This document shows positions 7,258 through 15,082 of a stretch of 34,286 bases of DNA, piece after piece. The notes under the pieces are model-generated. The model was not told where the DNA came from, did not search any database, and saw only the letters and a program-made list of their open reading frames with translations. Source of the stretch: Pseudomonas endophytica (GTDB lineage Bacteria; Pseudomonadota; Gammaproteobacteria; Pseudomonadales; Pseudomonadaceae); NCBI RefSeq assembly GCF_001411475.1, contig NZ_LLWH01000179.1:1-34286 (forward strand), written 5' to 3'. A program made the position numbers and the translations under genes. The first letter of the stretch is position 1. Each line of letters starts with the position of its first letter.

Positions 7258-10200
7258 TCAACTGTATCCAAAGCAATAACATCGACATCTAACAAAGGTA
7301 TCTCTGTACTGACGTCGAAGTGTTTATTTGATGAGGGAAAGACCCCACCTTCAAAAGGATCAAAACGAATACGGTATGTAAACGGAGCTAGATTTTTCTT
7401 CTTATCCAAGGATAGAAGTTCAAGCTCAACCAATAATTCTTCGGACAGTTCGCCGTGCGCGCTTTTACGATTGTGTGGATAAGTGAGCTTTAACGACAGG
7501 TGAGCCGGACCACTCTGTTCTTTTTCCGGCGTGCTCTTTACACGATACAAATTCACTTGTACCTGCTCGGTTACAACTTCGCGCTGCTCCATGGGAAAGC
7601 CACGATCTCCCCGAAGAAACGTAGTTATTCGTTGCGCACCAATCTTAATACCATAACTGGCCTTACCATTAAGCGTGGATTCATAGTCGGGCAGGGTCAT
7701 CCCTGGAAAGGTCACGAATATGTCACCCGGTTTTGCGCTGGGCAGAATTCTCTGCCAAAACGATTCTTCTTCTGGCCCTTTGATCTCTACAAAGGGCGCT
7801 TGCTGCAGGAGCGTAAGGCGGTACTGAAACTCTTCAAGCGTTAGTTCTTCACGCTTGTCGGCCTCAAGCCCCCACGGTGTGCTTTGCAGCCATTGATCAT
7901 GGCCGCTGGTGTTGTAGCGGTTATAAAGCCAAGTGCCGGCTAACTCCAGTACCGTAAAAAAAGCACCTGCCAGATTAAAGCGGAAAAAAACAGTGCTTAG
8001 ACGAGCACCAGCAACCTTCCACGCCGTTTCTCGAGCAGCACCCTTTGCAGCCTTCAATACATCTAGTCCAGCTCGTACTGTATTTGTAAGTCCATAAGCA
8101 TTGCTGGCCGCCAGACCACCTGCAGCAACCATCGTCAACATGGCTGCGTTTTGAGCGCCTCGATTCCCGCTGCGGACTGCTTGTAACCAATTACTGTGAT
8201 AGTTTTTGAGGCTGAAAACCGCAGCAACGAACCCAAGAACGTAATTAAAAATCCCCATTCCAACATGCAATTTACCCATCGTGACTTGCAGTCGGCTCAG
8301 CGAGGTCCGAGCTAAACTATCCCCTAACTTTCTAATCTGAGCGCTAAGCGCCGTGTCAAACACGCCTTGAGCAGCTGCAAATCCTGCTGCACCCGTTGCA
8401 AATACAGCACTTGCAAGAGGCATCCACTGCCTCTCATCGCTCGAAACCGCCACTGTCTCTTTAATCACCTGCACCAAATTCACCGCCTGCGCCACAAACA
8501 GCAATAAGGCCGCGCCATCCCCCAACACGTTCATCACCGGCGCGCTGCGAGCCCCGTTTTTAAAGTTATCCATCAGCCCGGCTACTTGTCGTTTGCCCTC
8601 AGGGGGGAAGATCACTGTCAGCCCTGCTTTACCCTGCACTGAACCAAAAACCCGTGTTTGTTCATCCGGCAGTTCTGGTATGGGGCTAATGCTGGCAGCC
8701 AGCCGTCTTTGCTCCACATCCAGCCGCTGGCTGTCGTATTGGATCTCCTGCAACAACTTAACGGAAGCTGGAGATTTATGGCCGTTCACACGATTGGAGA
8801 GGTTTCGCTGCTTTTTAAGCAGGGCTATTTTTTCGCGCAGCTTAAATGTCTCGTCCAGTGTTTCCCGTAACTTGGCCTGCTCTTGTGGCGTAGAAAAATG
8901 AAAGGTCACGCCTTCAGTTTTGGCGGCCTGCAATATGCGTGATTTCAAGGCGATGGGTAGTTTGCGCAGCAGTTCTTCAACGTCCGGCATGGCGTTGTTT
9001 TTGAAGAAGTCGTCGAAGTTGAACATCACTTTTTCCAAGCCGCGATTGAGCGCGGGGGTCAAGGTGTTCTGTGCGGCACTGGCCACTGTGCGAGTACTGT
9101 CCGGGAGGTCGTCCAGCGCCGGTAAGCGGCTCTGTTCAATGGTGCGAAGCTGGGCCAATAGCCCAGGGCTGTTGTTGTACAAGACCATGCCCGCTGCCAG
9201 CAAAAACGCATACTGCACCCAGAGCGAGGTTTGCTCGCTGTAAGGCAAGGTGTAGTAAAGCGGGCGGCTGTATTGCGGTACTCGCTCGTAGTACGCCAAA
9301 AGCAGGTCGCAGGCATCGTCACTGCGGCAAATGTCTTTAAAGCACGCGTATTCCAAGGTAAAGGCATGCCCCGCGTGCCCGATGTCCATCGGGTCGAAGT
9401 ACCAAGCCGCTTTATGAAATTTGCACGCGCAAATTAACGTCACTCGGTCGGCAGTGATCGCATCAAGCAATGTGTTCCAGCGTATTAGCCCGGCACGGTG
9501 GGCCTGCAATTCTCGATCCATCGCTGGGCGGTCGATCAGCTCATTGACGCCGCGCTGACCGAATTTTGCGCCGTATAGCAGATCATCAAGTTGTTTAGAT
9601 CGGTGCTTGCCGAGGCTGAGCAAGGTTTCGAAATGCTTGTCGACAAAGGCTAGCGGTGAAATCTGAAAATGCTCGCGTGTGTAGTAGCGACGGTCGACGT
9701 CACCCAATGTGCTAGGCCCACCTTGATGAAATCCAAAGCCTTCTAAAGAGGAGGATTCTATAGCCTCTTGAGTGGCCCTCAGGCGCAACACCTCCAACTC
9801 AGCCGGCACCGGGCTGCCCTCCGGCGGTGTCATCAAGCCGCCCCTTTCGAGGTATTCAATGATCGCGGTATTGGTCACGCCATGATGCGGCTCAGCCATG
9901 GATGTCAAATCATCCAGCAGCGCTTTGTGCGCCGGGTCAATGCTATTGCTGAGCAAGGTTTTGACATGTGGCACATTGAGCTGGCTCAGGGACTCGATGT
10001 AGCACGCCAGCAAATAATCGCGTTCGTTATTGCCTTTTTTCGTTCCGCCATTGCTCCAGTCGTCAATCCAGCCAACAACATGATCCTGATAATTGGCCAA
10101 GTCGCGCAGCACGCCCAAGGTGTCGTCGAGCACCAAGTACAGCGTGTCATGCCGATACTGCGGATGAATGCAGCCGGTCAGGCGGTTTATGGCGACGTGA

Positions 10201-10898
10201 GCAAAACGGGCGGGGGCTTCCCACAGGTACGGCTGACGCTCGTGTTCAGGCAACTCTGCATCCAAACGTTGTTGGGTGACGTTGGCGTGCGCGGCCAGGG
10301 TAGTGGCTTGGGCTTGTTCAGCCTCGCGGCGCTCGGTCGCGACTTCGGCCAGCCAATGTTCAGCCATGTCTGGGGTCAGCAGGTGTCGCCCGCCGGTGTC
10401 GCAATCAACCTTGCTCAGATCCACCGCTTGCATGAAGTGCTCGCGCTCGGACGGTGCATTCAGCACTTGCTGGCATTTTTTGGCGGTCCACGGGACTTCG
10501 GAAAAGGTGACGTACAGGGTGCTGGAGGTGTTGTAGATCAGGTGGGGAGCTTGAATCGGCTCTTCGCGGTCGTCATCCAACACCTTCAAGCCTTGCCACA
10601 ACATGGCGCTGACCAGCCCATCTTCTATGCGGTATTCCGATAAGATGCCGCTGCTGCTCTCAATCACGTACAACCAGCCATCACGCAACAGTCGTATCCC
10701 AAGCGGTCGCGCAGTAAGACTGTAGGGCATCTGAATTTCGCCCGAAGGATCCAGTGCCGGGTTATCGACGAGCCCGTAACGCAGCGGAATGAGCTGCACC
10801 TTGCTTTTCATCAGTGGGCAAGTGCCCATGCTGTTTTTTGCATCGTCTCGGGAGAGATTGACGTTGTTGGGATTTTTCGGCCAGAAGGGCTTAGACAT
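7254..10898 (-). CDS. VasX-like type VI secretion effector, predicted pore-forming toxin
   Basis: 1214 residues. The N-terminal ~190 residues match the VasX N-terminal / BTH_I2691-type effector region (CPLMKSKVQLIPLRYGLVDN, then RPLGIRLLRDGWLYVIE). A mostly soluble, helical middle follows, with a charged coiled-coil-like stretch at about 672-735. Five hydrophobic segments lie at about 795-812, 828-845, 875-897, 917-940 and 972-992. A soluble C-terminal ~220 residues ends it. VasX is a colicin-like toxin that permeabilises membranes, and the cluster of helices after a long delivery region fits that. There is no signal peptide, as expected for Hcp- or VgrG-loaded cargo. The start ATG shares one base with the stop of the DUF4123 gene (TAATG). 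Pore formation is inferred from architecture. Confidence 0.85.
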   Translation of the reverse strand: MSKPFWPKNPNNVNLSRDDAKNSMGTCPLMKSKVQLIPLRYGLVDNPALDPSGEIQMPYSLTARPLGIRLLRDGWLYVIESSSGILSEYRIEDGLVSAMLWQGLKVLDDDREEPIQAPHLIYNTSSTLYVTFSEVPWTAKKCQQVLNAPSEREHFMQAVDLSKVDCDTGGRHLLTPDMAEHWLAEVATERREAEQAQATTLAAHANVTQQRLDAELPEHERQPYLWEAPARFAHVAINRLTGCIHPQYRHDTLYLVLDDTLGVLRDLANYQDHVVGWIDDWSNGGTKKGNNERDYLLACYIESLSQLNVPHVKTLLSNSIDPAHKALLDDLTSMAEPHHGVTNTAIIEYLERGGLMTPPEGSPVPAELEVLRLRATQEAIESSSLEGFGFHQGGPSTLGDVDRRYYTREHFQISPLAFVDKHFETLLSLGKHRSKQLDDLLYGAKFGQRGVNELIDRPAMDRELQAHRAGLIRWNTLLDAITADRVTLICACKFHKAAWYFDPMDIGHAGHAFTLEYACFKDICRSDDACDLLLAYYERVPQYSRPLYYTLPYSEQTSLWVQYAFLLAAGMVLYNNSPGLLAQLRTIEQSRLPALDDLPDSTRTVASAAQNTLTPALNRGLEKVMFNFDDFFKNNAMPDVEELLRKLPIALKSRILQAAKTEGVTFHFSTPQEQAKLRETLDETFKLREKIALLKKQRNLSNRVNGHKSPASVKLLQEIQYDSQRLDVEQRRLAASISPIPELPDEQTRVFGSVQGKAGLTVIFPPEGKRQVAGLMDNFKNGARSAPVMNVLGDGAALLLFVAQAVNLVQVIKETVAVSSDERQWMPLASAVFATGAAGFAAAQGVFDTALSAQIRKLGDSLARTSLSRLQVTMGKLHVGMGIFNYVLGFVAAVFSLKNYHSNWLQAVRSGNRGAQNAAMLTMVAAGGLAASNAYGLTNTVRAGLDVLKAAKGAARETAWKVAGARLSTVFFRFNLAGAFFTVLELAGTWLYNRYNTSGHDQWLQSTPWGLEADKREELTLEEFQYRLTLLQQAPFVEIKGPEEESFWQRILPSAKPGDIFVTFPGMTLPDYESTLNGKASYGIKIGAQRITTFLRGDRGFPMEQREVVTEQVQVNLYRVKSTPEKEQSGPAHLSLKLTYPHNRKSAHGELSEELLVELELLSLDKKKNLAPFTYRIRFDPFEGGVFPSSNKHFDVSTEIPLLDVDVIALDTVE

Positions 10899-11794
10899 TA
10901 AGCGGGCTCTCTCAGGTGCAGTGCTCGGCAGCGGGCGATTTCGGCGACTTTTTCGATGCGCTGTGCTGAGGTCAGCGGTGAGACGGTGGTCAGGTGTTGT
11001 TGCAGATCAGGATGGTGTTGCAGGGCGTTTTCACCGAGGTAGCCGTGAATGTTGGCGTAAAGGGTGATCTCGAGTTCACTGCTAAAGCCGCTGTCATAGG
11101 CGGTGGTTGCCAACGCATGCACATGCGCCCAGCGCTGGGCTTTGGAGAGATGGGTTTGATACGCGGGAAAGTAATGGTGCAGATGCTGATTAAGCCGCAG
11201 CACCACGTTGCGAAAGCTGACGACATCCAGCGCGCTCGCCTCTTGTGTCGAGAGGAGGTAATGCGCGTCGTATTGCGCGGTCGGCGCTGGGCCGGGACGC
11301 TGATGTAGGTGCCACACACCTTGCGCGGCATCGGCGATCAGTATTTGGTGACAAGGGCCAAACAAGGTGGGGTCGCCCGCTTCGACCGCGAGCGTGAACA
11401 ACGCATGCATCACCGAAGGGTCTGCCAAGCGCAAAAACACATTTTGCTCGTGAGGCATGCGCACCACCGTCAGCCAGCGCAAGTGAGCAATCATGGAGGG
11501 CCACGAACCATCACAAAACAGCAAATAACCCCACTCTTCTTCTACGTTAGCTAAAAACTGTTGCAGCACCGGCTGCTGCAAGCTTTGGATTTTCTGTACA
11601 CGCGGCGACAGGTCCTCAAGGCCGGGCATTCGTTGCGCGGTATACAGCGGCTCAAACAGCCAAGGCTGGTTCCATTGATCTAGGGAGTGAGACAGTTTGA
11701 TCAGACGTACTGCATCCAGTAATAAACCGCTACAGCCTTGCCAATCTAATTCACAAGGAAAACCTTCGGCTAATGAGCCTTGACGTTCAATCAT
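10898..11794 (-). CDS. DUF4123 protein, type VI effector adaptor/chaperone
   Basis: About 298 residues. The DUF4123 domain fills the first half. It begins with a Leu-rich block (LLLDAVRLIKLSHSL), then PWLFEPLYTAQ, LFCDGSWPSMIAHLRWLTVVRMPHEQNVFLR and FYDP-like RLADPSVMHALF. The family (Tap/TEC; VasW in V. cholerae) loads a cognate effector onto the Hcp/VgrG apparatus, and the gene directly precedes the toxin here. I start it at 11794 because GGGGG stands ahead of that ATG. The longer frame begins at 11827, whose ATG lies in the loop of a perfect hairpin and lacks a ribosome binding site. The C-terminal half is helical and unassigned. Confidence 0.88.
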   Translation of the reverse strand: MIERQGSLAEGFPCELDWQGCSGLLLDAVRLIKLSHSLDQWNQPWLFEPLYTAQRMPGLEDLSPRVQKIQSLQQPVLQQFLANVEEEWGYLLFCDGSWPSMIAHLRWLTVVRMPHEQNVFLRLADPSVMHALFTLAVEAGDPTLFGPCHQILIADAAQGVWHLHQRPGPAPTAQYDAHYLLSTQEASALDVVSFRNVVLRLNQHLHHYFPAYQTHLSKAQRWAHVHALATTAYDSGFSSELEITLYANIHGYLGENALQHHPDLQQHLTTVSPLTSAQRIEKVAEIARCRALHLREPA

Positions 11795-11814
11795 TAAATA
11801 CCCCCAGTGATAGG

Positions 11815-11840
11815 CATCAGCCCGCATAAGCGGGCTGATG
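11815..11840 (-). other. Perfect intercistronic hairpin between hcp and the adaptor gene
   Basis: An 11-bp perfect stem (CATCAGCCCGC with GCGGGCTGATG) and a 4-nt loop begin 22 nt after the hcp stop. There is no T-run after it on the minus strand, so it looks less like a terminator than a stabiliser or attenuator that keeps hcp mRNA more abundant than the toxin genes. An ATG in the loop is in frame with the adaptor. Confidence 0.65.
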
Positions 11841-11862
11841 AAGTGGTATCGCTACTTGGGTT

Positions 11863-12378
11863 TTAATCTTGTTTAAGTTTGCGCCAGTCGTCAGAGCCCG
11901 ACGTATTAGCGACTACGTGGGTCCAGGTGATTTTACGATAGCTGAACTGCACATCTTCCATCTGAACAAAGTGGTTATTACTCAGGTCTTGGCAGTTGTG
12001 CATATAGCCTTTGATATTGACGATGGCCGCGTCTTCAAGTGTCGTGGTGTAGTAATGCTCTGATCCAGATTTCGTAGCTCGAAACCATTTGATTTCAACT
12101 TTTGATAAACACTCATTGGTCGTCAATGCTTGAAGTAACAAAGGCGAGGACTTGTCAAAAGCTTTGGTGATACTCAGCGGTTTATGAACACGCTGGCTGA
12201 CTACTTGGCCAGATTGAGGGTCACAAGGGATAGTCACTTCGTGGCTAAAACCCTGAATCATAACCTCGTCCTGATAATCACTCTGGAAGGTGTTACCCAC
12301 GGATTCTTCAGTGTAAGCACCCTTGGTAATCAGACCTTGTTTTACACCGGTGATCGACATATACGCTGGCGTAGCCAT
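11863..12378 (-). CDS. hcp: Hcp, type VI secretion tube protein
   Basis: 171 residues, the usual Hcp length. Hcp forms stacked hexameric rings of the secretion tube and carries small or associated effectors. The start MATPAYMSITGVKQGLITKGA, the central FSHEVTIPCDPQSGQ and HKPLSITKAFDKSSPLLLQAL, and the terminal FSYRKITWTHV are the conserved Hcp blocks. The ATG at 12378 is preceded by AAGGAGAG; a longer in-frame start 45 nt upstream lacks these features. No sheath, baseplate or ClpV genes are in the window, so this is an orphan hcp-effector island that must use an apparatus encoded elsewhere. The sigma54-type promoter at 12447-12462 probably drives it. Confidence 0.96.
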   Translation of the reverse strand: MATPAYMSITGVKQGLITKGAYTEESVGNTFQSDYQDEVMIQGFSHEVTIPCDPQSGQVVSQRVHKPLSITKAFDKSSPLLLQALTTNECLSKVEIKWFRATKSGSEHYYTTTLEDAAIVNIKGYMHNCQDLSNNHFVQMEDVQFSYRKITWTHVVANTSGSDDWRKLKQD

Positions 12379-12446
12379 GAAGCTCTCCTTGCACAAAAAA
12401 ATGTGATACTCCAACAAACACAAGCGCTGCGGAGCAGATTAGGTAA

Positions 12447-12462
12447 TTCAATAGTTATGCCA
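12447..12462 (-). promoter_or_regulatory. Sigma54 (RpoN)-type promoter of hcp
   Basis: On the minus strand TGGCATAACTATTGAA aligns with the RpoN consensus TGGCACG-N4-TTGCW. TGGCA and TTG match at the right spacing, and the GC dinucleotide of the -12 box is GA. The start of transcription would be near 12436, about 58 nt ahead of the hcp ATG. Type VI hcp genes under RpoN are known in Vibrio and Pseudomonas. Confidence 0.5.
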
Positions 12463-12548
12463 GCTTTAGCTCGACCTATATAAATCAATGCCTGCAGGGC
12501 GGCAGTGTCGTTATCAACATTCGACTCAAGCGAATTACAGGGCAAAAC

Positions 12549-12671
12549 TGCGCAATACGTTGCGCACTACTGTGCAAAAACTTGCACAGCACGCCACACA
12601 CCTTAACGGCTATGGCCTAGCGCACTTTATCCACAGGCAAAAGAGCTTTTAACTGCGCAAAAAGTTGCGCA
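12549..12671. promoter_or_regulatory. Three upstream dyads TGYGCAA-N4-TTGCRCA, candidate activator sites
   Basis: Three 18-bp dyads share one form, seven matching bases on each side of a 4-base spacer: 12549-12566 (TGCGCAA, TTGCGCA), 12571-12588 (TGTGCAA, TTGCACA; one more pair makes it 12570-12589) and 12654-12671 (TGCGCAA, TTGCGCA). They lie about 120, 143 and 225 bases upstream of the predicted sigma54 start. The first two are centred about 22 bases apart, roughly two helix turns. This is the layout of enhancer sites for a bacterial enhancer-binding protein such as the VasH/Sfa type. The binder is inferred. Confidence 0.6.
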
Positions 12672-12789
12672 CTTGTTATCGGCCATTTGAGAGAAAGCTT
12701 CGCCCTTGTAGAGGTTGCAAAGATCGGGAGGCAAGCACACTTTTACACACGCTATCTATAAAGCTTTGGACATTGATCAGACGCATGCA

Positions 12790-12823
12790 AAAAAGCCCTC
12801 ACCGAAACTGGAGAGGGCTTTTT
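12790..12823 (-). terminator. Terminator of the ter operon
   Basis: An 11-bp stem (AAAAAGCCCTC with GAGGGCTTTTT) closes a 12-nt loop. On the minus strand the distal arm is followed by further T residues. It lies 14 nt past the terD stop and insulates the ter operon from the hcp control region. Confidence 0.88.
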
Positions 12824-12836
12824 AATTAACGCAGTT

Positions 12837-13415
12837 TTAACCTAAGTTAACGCCATAAGACGCCGCTAACGGGCCTAAGCCGCCCGCAAAGCCTTGGCCA
12901 ATGGCCTTGAACTTCCATTCGTTGTTATGGCTATAGAGCTCACCAAACACCATGGCAGTTTCAGTTGAAGCGTCTTCACTGAGGTCATAGCGTGCCAGCT
13001 CTTTACCGTCCGCCTTATTCACAACACGGATGTAAGCATTGGAGACTTGACCGAAACTTTGCTTACGCACCTCCGCTTCGTGGATGGTGACCGCAAACAC
13101 CAGCTTTTTGGTGTCTGGTGCAAAGCCAGACAAGTTCACGTTGACTTGCTCGTCATCCCCCTCGCCTGCGCCTGAGCGGTTATCGCCCTGATGCACGACG
13201 TTACCGTCCGGGGAGGTTTTGTTGTTGTAGAACACAAAACTGGCATCGCTCAGCACTTTGCCGTTCTCGCCCACAATAAATACCGAGGCATCCAGATCGA
13301 ACTCCTGACCGTCAGTCACCCTTGGGTCCCACCCCAACCCGACGACGACTTCTGTTAGACCTGGCGCTTCTTTGGTTAGGGAGACGTTGCCGCCTTTACT
13401 CAGACTTACTGCCAT
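12837..13415 (-). CDS. terD: TerD-family calcium-binding stress protein
   Basis: 192 residues, a full-length single TerD domain. It begins [20 protein letters not shown]. It has the acidic metal-binding pieces FDLDASVF (39-46) and [14 protein letters not shown] (77-90), then [18 protein letters not shown] and a terminal [18 protein letters not shown]. All calcium ligands of the family appear intact. TerD proteins act at the inner membrane in tellurite and general stress resistance together with TerC. As the last gene of the operon, 110 nt after terC, it could also be named terE, which it resembles in [12 protein letters not shown]; only one such gene is present. Confidence 0.93.
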   Translation of the reverse strand: MAVSLSKGGNVSLTKEAPGLTEVVVGLGWDPRVTDGQEFDLDASVFIVGENGKVLSDASFVFYNNKTSPDGNVVHQGDNRSGAGEGDDEQVNVNLSGFAPDTKKLVFAVTIHEAEVRKQSFGQVSNAYIRVVNKADGKELARYDLSEDASTETAMVFGELYSHNNEWKFKAIGQGFAGGLGPLAASYGVNLG

Positions 13416-13525
13416 TTAATGAACTCTTATATGAAGAACTGAATGGGTACAGATTGAAAAGCCAAGCCATACCCGCGACTGCAAGGTGTACGTTCTGGTT
13501 GCCTGCGCAGTACAGGAAAATGCCA

Positions 13526-14560
13526 TCAGTCGTTTTTAACGTCCGATTGCTGTTCTTTTCCGGGGAAAATAACGCTGGCCAGAATACCGATCGCCAGTAC
13601 CACCAAAACCACCATCAAGCTGGTGTTGGGCTCAATGCTAATGCCATGGCCAAACAGGTGATTGGTAGCGTTCAGCGCCAACTTGGCGGCAATAAAGAAC
13701 AGTAACGCGATGACCGATTTTTCTAGATGCACCAAGTAACGCTTAAGCGCTTCAAGCACGAAGTACATGGTGCGCAAGCCGAGAATCGCAAACAGCATGG
13801 CGGAGTAAACGATCAAGGGCTCACGGCTGACAGCGATGATGGCGGGTACGGAGTCAAAGGCGAACAGGACGTCCGACACCTCAACCACCACCACACACAA
13901 AAACAGCGGGGTCGCAAACAACGCGCCTTTACCGGCCAAGGTCATGCCTTTGTTTTCGGGCTTGGTGATTTCGTGCTCTAGCACTTTGCGTGACACAAAG
14001 AACTGATGGCCGTAGAGCTTTGGCCAAACCGGGAATAGTTTTTTTGCAAAGCGGTAAGCGACGTGTTTGGAGTAGTCCTCGTCTTTATCTTCCTCGTTAC
14101 CGCGCAGCATCATGATCGCGGTCCAAGCCACAATGACGGCAAAAAGCACTTCAACCCACGGGCCGAATGCCAGAAGCCCAGTACCGATTGCGACGAAGAT
14201 CAAGCGGAATACGATGGCGCCAACAATCCCCCAGTACAGTACGCGGTGACGCAGTACATCCGGGATTTTGAACCAAGCAAAGATCGCCATAAACACGAAC
14301 AAGTTGTCGACGCTGAGGACTTTTTCTAGCGCGTAGCCTGTGACAAACAAGCTGGCCACGGTAGGACCATGGGCGTAGTACAGGTAGCCTGCAAACGCGA
14401 GTGAGATCAGTACCCAAAAAATCGACCAAACTGCCGCATTGGTCAATGTGACGGGTTTGTTGCTTTTATGGCTGAACAGGTCGATTGCTAGGGCAATGAC
14501 CGCCAGTGCTACAAATACAGCGATGGTCGTGGGTGGAAAGCCAATTGCCGTGTTGTCCAT
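13526..14560 (-). CDS. terC: TerC-family integral membrane protein
   Basis: About 344 residues with some nine membrane helices. TerC is the membrane core of the Ter system and relates to metal-ion exporters (Alx, YceF). The acidic membrane motifs EKVLSVDNLFVF and VLFAFDSVPAIIAVS carry the conserved Asp residues. A cytosolic charged loop (RGNEEDKDEDYSKH) sits in the middle. The ATG at 14560 has GAGGG upstream and is preferred over a TTG in frame at 14578. It starts 7 nt after the terB stop. The C-terminus is charged and cytosolic. Confidence 0.94.
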   Translation of the reverse strand: MDNTAIGFPPTTIAVFVALAVIALAIDLFSHKSNKPVTLTNAAVWSIFWVLISLAFAGYLYYAHGPTVASLFVTGYALEKVLSVDNLFVFMAIFAWFKIPDVLRHRVLYWGIVGAIVFRLIFVAIGTGLLAFGPWVEVLFAVIVAWTAIMMLRGNEEDKDEDYSKHVAYRFAKKLFPVWPKLYGHQFFVSRKVLEHEITKPENKGMTLAGKGALFATPLFLCVVVVEVSDVLFAFDSVPAIIAVSREPLIVYSAMLFAILGLRTMYFVLEALKRYLVHLEKSVIALLFFIAAKLALNATNHLFGHGISIEPNTSLMVVLVVLAIGILASVIFPGKEQQSDVKND

Positions 14561-14567
14561 GATGCCC

Positions 14568-15017
14568 TCAGAGATCAAAGTCGCCAGGGGTTAACCCCAG
14601 CTCATTACAAATGGTGCGACATGCAGCGCGCTCACTTTCATCGAAGTTGCCATCTGCACTGCCGATGGCACAGCAGACGCGTACTAGTAAACGAGCCGCA
14701 TCTTGTTTTTTACGCAGTTGACCGATCGACTTCAGGGCCTGTGCACGACCGATTTGCTGATCAAACTCGAACTGATCGCAGACGGCGTTGAAGGACTTGA
14801 TGACGTCTTTCACTTCAAACGCTTTTAACTCCTTAGCGTTTTGAATAAAACCGATCATTTTCTGTTTTTCATTGCTGCTTATTTCGCCATCAGCGGCGGC
14901 TACCAGCGCACATCCGCAGACCACAGCCTCCATGAACTCGCGGTTTTGGAACTTGCTGACTTCTGCAGAAAGTTTATCGCGGGCCGCTGTGGCGTTAGTT
15001 TTCAGCCATTCAAGCAT
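14568..15017 (-). CDS. terB: TerB tellurite/stress resistance protein
   Basis: 149 residues, the usual TerB length, all helical. Two metal-binding-type motifs are symmetrically placed, DGEISSNE (43-50) and DGNFDESE (122-129). They match the repeated acidic sites of the TerB fold. Members bind metal at the cytosolic face and contact TerC and TerD proteins. The ATG at 15017 is preceded by CAAGGTAACG. A short hairpin lies in the gap from terA. Confidence 0.95.
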   Translation of the reverse strand: MLEWLKTNATAARDKLSAEVSKFQNREFMEAVVCGCALVAAADGEISSNEKQKMIGFIQNAKELKAFEVKDVIKSFNAVCDQFEFDQQIGRAQALKSIGQLRKKQDAARLLVRVCCAIGSADGNFDESERAACRTICNELGLTPGDFDL

Positions 15018-15048
15018 GAACGTTACCTTGTCTCAGATTAGGGAACAG

Positions 15049-15066
15049 CGCCTGCTTAGGCAGGCG
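15049..15066 (-). other. Short GC-rich hairpin between terA and terB
   Basis: CGCCTGC pairs perfectly with GCAGGCG around a TTAG loop. No T-run follows on the minus strand, so full termination is unlikely. It may be an RNA processing or stability element that sets the terZA to terBCD ratio. Confidence 0.45.
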
Positions 15067-15082
15067 TTCAGTTATATAGCGA

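Larger units (their letters stand above)
12379..12789. other. Intergenic control region upstream of hcp
   Basis: About 410 bases without a credible gene separate hcp from the terD terminator. They hold the sigma54-type promoter (12447-12462) and three dyads (12549-12566, 12570-12589, 12654-12671). Nothing further was recognised in 12672-12789 apart from a lone TTGCAA half-site near 12717. Confidence 0.7.

Noticed and set aside
9768..10643. 291-codon plus-strand frame opposite the toxin gene
   Set aside because: Antisense shadow in a GC-rich gene; the toxin frame has recognisable domains and coupled neighbours.
12342..12545. Small frame upstream of hcp
   Set aside because: It runs through the predicted promoter and overlaps hcp; no ribosome site and no recognisable protein.
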